From assembly GCA_951394405.1 (NCBI GenBank), contig OX596339.1, forward strand, positions 4,030,001-4,094,000: a stretch of DNA of 64,000 nt. Direction: 5' to 3'. The translations under genes and the position numbers were made by a program. The notes below the pieces were generated by a model. It did not search any database. It was not told where the DNA came from and was given only the letters and a program-made list of their open reading frames with translations. The first letter of the stretch is position 1; each line of letters starts with the position of its first letter. Of this stretch, positions 61,001 through 64,000 are shown piece by piece. Origin of the DNA: Coprinellus micaceus (taxonomy: Eukaryota > Basidiomycota > Agaricomycetes > Agaricales > Psathyrellaceae).

Positions 61001-62730
61001 CCCATCCTCGGACAAGGCGCTCCACGACCCAACACCCCGACCGTCAATGGCCGAATCTACGCCGCCATCCTCGTCTTTAACATCCAAAGTACGTGACCAC
61101 AACGTTTCAAGGCCCAGCGCTCACCCTAGCCGCTATAGTAGGTCTACCAGTATACGTGTTCCCCGCGATTGATGGCAACCCCCGCGCCCCCAAACGGGTT
61201 TGAATACCACTCTTCAACCACTCGCCCTACGCCCAACAGCCTCTAGGAGCTTGGTTATTAGGTCTAGAGGTCCGCCTTTCAATTGTTTTTGTCGCGAAAT
61301 TCCAACAATGTGCCAGGTTAGGTCGGTGCTCTCAACCGCGGTCGGCGGGGCATATCATTCGACAACCCAACGCTCAACTGCCCAAGGGCCAACGCCATCC
61401 TCGTCTTTGACATCCAAGGTACGCTCATGGAAGATTTCAAGGCCGAGGGCTAACCGTGGCCGTCGTAGTGCATGTATGTGTGTACGCCTCCTCGCTATTG
61501 ATGGCAACGCCCCGCGCCCCCAAACGGGTTTGAATACCACTCTTCAACCACTCACCCTACGCCCCAGAGCGTCTCGGAGCCTCGTCATTAGCATTATATG
61601 TACGTCTTGCAATTGTTCTTATCGCGATCCATGGACTCAATAACGACGTATGGCCTCATTTTTAGTGCCGTCCCCATTACAGTATCGCGTCGTATCAAGC
61701 CATTCGAGGGGTCCGATAACAACCGGCCTCGGTTCATTAGCATCCAAAGTAGGTGACCACAACGTTTCAAGGCCGAGCGCTCACCCTAGCCGTTGTAGTG
61801 CATGTATGTGTGTACGCCTCCCCGCGATTGATGGCAACGCCCCGCGCCCCCAAACGGGTTTGAATACCCTTCCTCAACCACTCGCCCTACGCCCAACAGC
61901 CTCTAGGAGCCTGGTTATTAGGTCTAGAGGTACGCTTCTCAATTGTTCGTATCGAGATCTACCCTGAAAATTTGGCGCTAGGTCGTTACTCCCATCCCCG
62001 GACAAGACGCTCCACGACCCAACACCCTGACCGCCAATGGCCGAATGTATACCGCCATCCTCGTCTTTTACATCCAAAGTACGTGACCACAACGTTTCAA
62101 GGCCCAGCGCTCACCCTAGCCGCTATAGTAGGTCTACCAGTATACGCGTTCCCCGCGATTGATGGCAACCCCCGCGCCTGCAAATATGTTTGTATACCCT
62201 TCCTCAACCACTCGCCCTACGCCCAACAGCCTCTAGGAGCCTGGTTATTAGGTCTAGAGGTACGCTTCTCAATTGTTCGTATCGAGATCTACCCCGAAAA
62301 TTTGGCGCTAGGTCGTTACTCCCATCCTCGGACAAGGCGCTCCACGACCCAACACCCCGACCGTCAATGGCCGAATCTACGCCGCCATCCTCGTCGTTTA
62401 CATCCAAAGTACGTGACCACAGCGTTTCAAGGCCCAGCGCTCACCATAGCTCTTGTAGTGAACGTACGAGTATAATCCTTGCCCGATGTTGATGGCAACG
62501 CCCCACCCATGCAACAAGTTTGGATACCCCTCTTCAACCGCTCGTCCTACACCCATGAGTGTCTCGGTGCCTGTTCATTACGGGTAGAGGTACGCCTTTC
62601 AACTCTTCGAATCGTGTTCTCCTCCTCACCGAATATCAGGCCAGGTCGCAAGCACAAGCGTCTCCTATTTAGTGTTCGTTCTCACAAGCTAGCAAGCATA
62701 ATCCTTTGTAGACCACGTTGTTCGTACCAT
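58085..62730 (+). repeat. 330-bp tandem array of exon-intron modules
   Basis: The word CATCCAARG starts units at 58771, 59101, 59431, 59760, 60090, 60420, 60751, 61081, 61411, 61741, 62071 and 62401, a period of 330 (once 329, once 331). Two more degenerate units precede (about 58,085 and 58,417). In each regular unit GTACGTG starts a 50-nt segment ending TAG with a GCTCACC branch-like site. A 131-nt segment B ends GGTCTAGAG. GTACGC starts a 52-nt segment ending TAG, and a 97-nt segment A ends ATCCAAR. B plus A is 228 nt, 76 codons, and the phase joins the next unit. B reads FPAIDGN...YAQQPLGAWLLGLE; A reads AILVFYIQ or AILVSSIQ. Most B segments carry a stop (TGA or TAG). Edge units are the most diverged, as in unequal-exchange arrays. 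Confidence 0.85.
61982..62408 (+). pseudogene. Best-preserved open segment of the repeat-protein array
   Basis: Segments 61982-62078 (A), 62129-62259 (B) and 62312-62408 (A) are free of stops and join in one frame through two GT-AG introns (62079-62128 and 62260-62311). Together they encode 108 residues, including VVTPIPGQDAPRPN, PAIDGNPRACKYVCIPF and YAQQPLGAWLLGLE. The units on both sides break the frame: TGA in the B segment of the preceding unit (about 61,862) and TAA early in the next B segment (about 62,473). It is listed as a pseudogene because no start codon or intact continuation was found. Family unknown. Confidence 0.5.
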
Positions 62731-62774
62731 TTGTGTTCTCGAATACCTCAAAGTTGGTCTCGGATCATCGTACG

Positions 62775-62790
62775 CCTCTACATGTAGAGG
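62775..62790. repeat. CTACATGTAG palindrome, site 7
   Basis: Perfect CCTCTACATGTAGAGG, 43 bp beyond the stop codon of the minus-strand kinase-like gene. It keeps the 3'-flank position seen for plus-strand genes. Confidence 0.85.
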
Positions 62791-62833
62791 TATGCCTCGG
62801 CGAAATTGCGATCGATTATAAATAGCATAGTGT

Positions 62834-64000
62834 TTACCCCTCATCGTCCCCTTTCCAACGATCATCACCACCCCCTTCGCTAAAGCTCGCATACCCGAAA
62901 TCGATGATCCTCAACTCCCCGTGGCTATTGCGCACCACATTTCTTGCATGGAGATCATTGTGGCGTACGCCCACCGCATGCATCTGTTCCACAGCACGTT
63001 CCAGGGCCTTCCTACAACAAAGTCAATGTTATCTCTAGCTAAACCAATAAACAATATCATGACTCACTTGTCGGATTCGGTCACTGTATCCACACGCTCG
63101 CCCTCGTTCGACATGACCAGAAACGGCCGCTCACCCTCTGCGACAACACCCGAAGCATAAAGTATAGGGAACCATGGACAATTCTTTAGTGAAGCCAGCT
63201 TCTCGTACGCCTCCTTCTCAGCACAGTAACACGGAGAATCTGGTTCAAAGTAGATCTTGATGACAATGGGAGGGGTTGCATAAATGAACGTCTCGGCAGT
63301 TGGAGAAACAAAGTGTTGCCCCGCAGGCGGCAATGTCCAGCACTCGTCCTTGTTAACCCTATTTCTTGTGTCAATTGCACCATAAACCGACGGGAGTTTG
63401 TCCAACTCACCGGTCGTGAAGCTCCAAGACGTAGTCTTCGTCCATGCTAATCCAGCGGTATCTCTTCAGACGCCAGAGCTGACAGTGTGCCCACCGCTGG
63501 ACCAGTCGCTCCATGAGCAGCTGGACCACGTATGACACTGGCCGGAGTAGTCCCAGCACCGACAGCAGGGTTAACAACCCCTGTACAAGCCAATAGCGCA
63601 ACCCAGTCACGAGCCGGGTCAATACGGACCACCGCGAGGCAGGTACGGATGCCTCACCAGCTCGTTGGAGGAACAGCCGAATTGTCTGCACTTGTGTCGG
63701 AGCTTTCTGCTCCCAAAATTCCCTTGTGGAGGGGTTAGTCGTGCAAAGGGTCGCAAAAACCCAGCCAAAAAACCTCTCCACAAATCTCTGTATCCATCTT
63801 TCATCCTTCAGGATCTCCTCTATGAAATGTGAGTTTGACAATCCCGTCGGTATTTGCCGCACTCACCAACACTCCAATTCTCCTTCTCCAGCCAGAGGTC
63901 CCTCATGAGATCCTCACCCAAGGATAGCGTGCCATCCTTCTTCATCACCCCAACGAAGAAATGTGACGGAAACACGCCCGCCGCGACGTGGAACACGGGG
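62834..64000 (-). CDS. Truncated protein-kinase-like protein (5' end outside window)
   Basis: Minus-strand exons >64000-63867, 63819-63411, 63358-63068 and 63011-62834 give about 336 visible residues. The C-terminal part is a protein-kinase fold: an IVIKIYFEP lysine strand, a KEAYEKL helix with the paired Glu, hinge-like PFLVMS, catalytic loop VRHNDLHARNVV and IIDFGYA. The protein then ends within about 20 acidic residues, so the C-lobe after the DFG motif is missing. The middle (about residues 95-145) has hydrophobic helices (WLVQGLLTLLSVLGLL) that may be membrane-associated. The N-terminal part visible is not assigned. Such short kinase-like proteins are common in Agaricomycetes; activity is doubtful without the activation segment and C-lobe. 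Confidence 0.78.

Noticed and set aside
58085..62730. CRISPR-like interpretation of the regular 330-bp spacing
   Set aside because: The units are repeats over their whole length with no unique spacers, and the genome is eukaryotic.

Overview
The window reads as nuclear DNA of a filamentous basidiomycete, probably Agaricomycetes. The genes carry many 47-66 nt spliceosomal introns with GTRNGT donors, there is a tRNA-Gln with a 12-nt intron, and the protein families (macrofage-activating-glycoprotein-like GPI protein, F-box paralogue arrays, telomere-linked-type RecQ helicase, truncated kinase) are typical of mushrooms and relatives. No species can be named from the sequence. All gene models are manual splices; almost no gene here is a single open frame.

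Left part (1-32.8 kb) is gene-poor and repeat-rich. One secreted, GPI-anchored protein gene (4508-6683, 7 exons) lies between two arms of a large inverted repeat (about 100-4,290 on the minus strand against 18,720-21,860 on the plus strand). A third copy of the same repeat family runs 11,630-16,020. A tRNA-Gln(CUG) sits at 23,996-24,079. From 24 to 32.8 kb there are only weak coding remnants, dispersed duplications and small tandem repeats, including a cluster of ACGCGT boxes.

Right part (32.8-57.7 kb) is a dense cluster, mostly on the plus strand. It holds nine tandem copies of one F-box-type gene family (seven apparently complete, two broken). Then come a large gene joining a C2H2-type finger, a tyrosine-recombinase-like domain and a RecQ-type DEAH helicase, and directly behind it a zinc-finger gene. 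Next are a leucine-rich-repeat-like gene, an RBR (RING-IBR-RING) E3-ligase-like gene on the minus strand, and a small gene whose N-terminus resembles the histone H3 tail. Most array members share an upstream block (AATAAGCGCCCA, CACGTG, TGACGTCA, CATGCCCC), and several genes are followed within 60 bp of the stop by a palindrome centred on CTACATGTAG.

The end (58-64 kb) holds the most unusual object. A tandem array with a strict 330-bp period looks like a satellite. Each unit, however, has two intron-like segments (50 and 52 nt) and two exon-like segments (131 and 97 nt) that splice to exactly 76 codons in frame with the next unit. Some units are open and most carry stop codons, so this looks like a decaying or gene-converted repeat-protein gene. 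A truncated protein-kinase-like gene enters from the right edge on the minus strand.

F-box and RBR proteins suggest a ubiquitin-related cluster next to a recombinase-helicase gene of a type often found near telomeres. That the genes work together is inference; the sequence shows only adjacency, shared promoter blocks and the shared palindrome.
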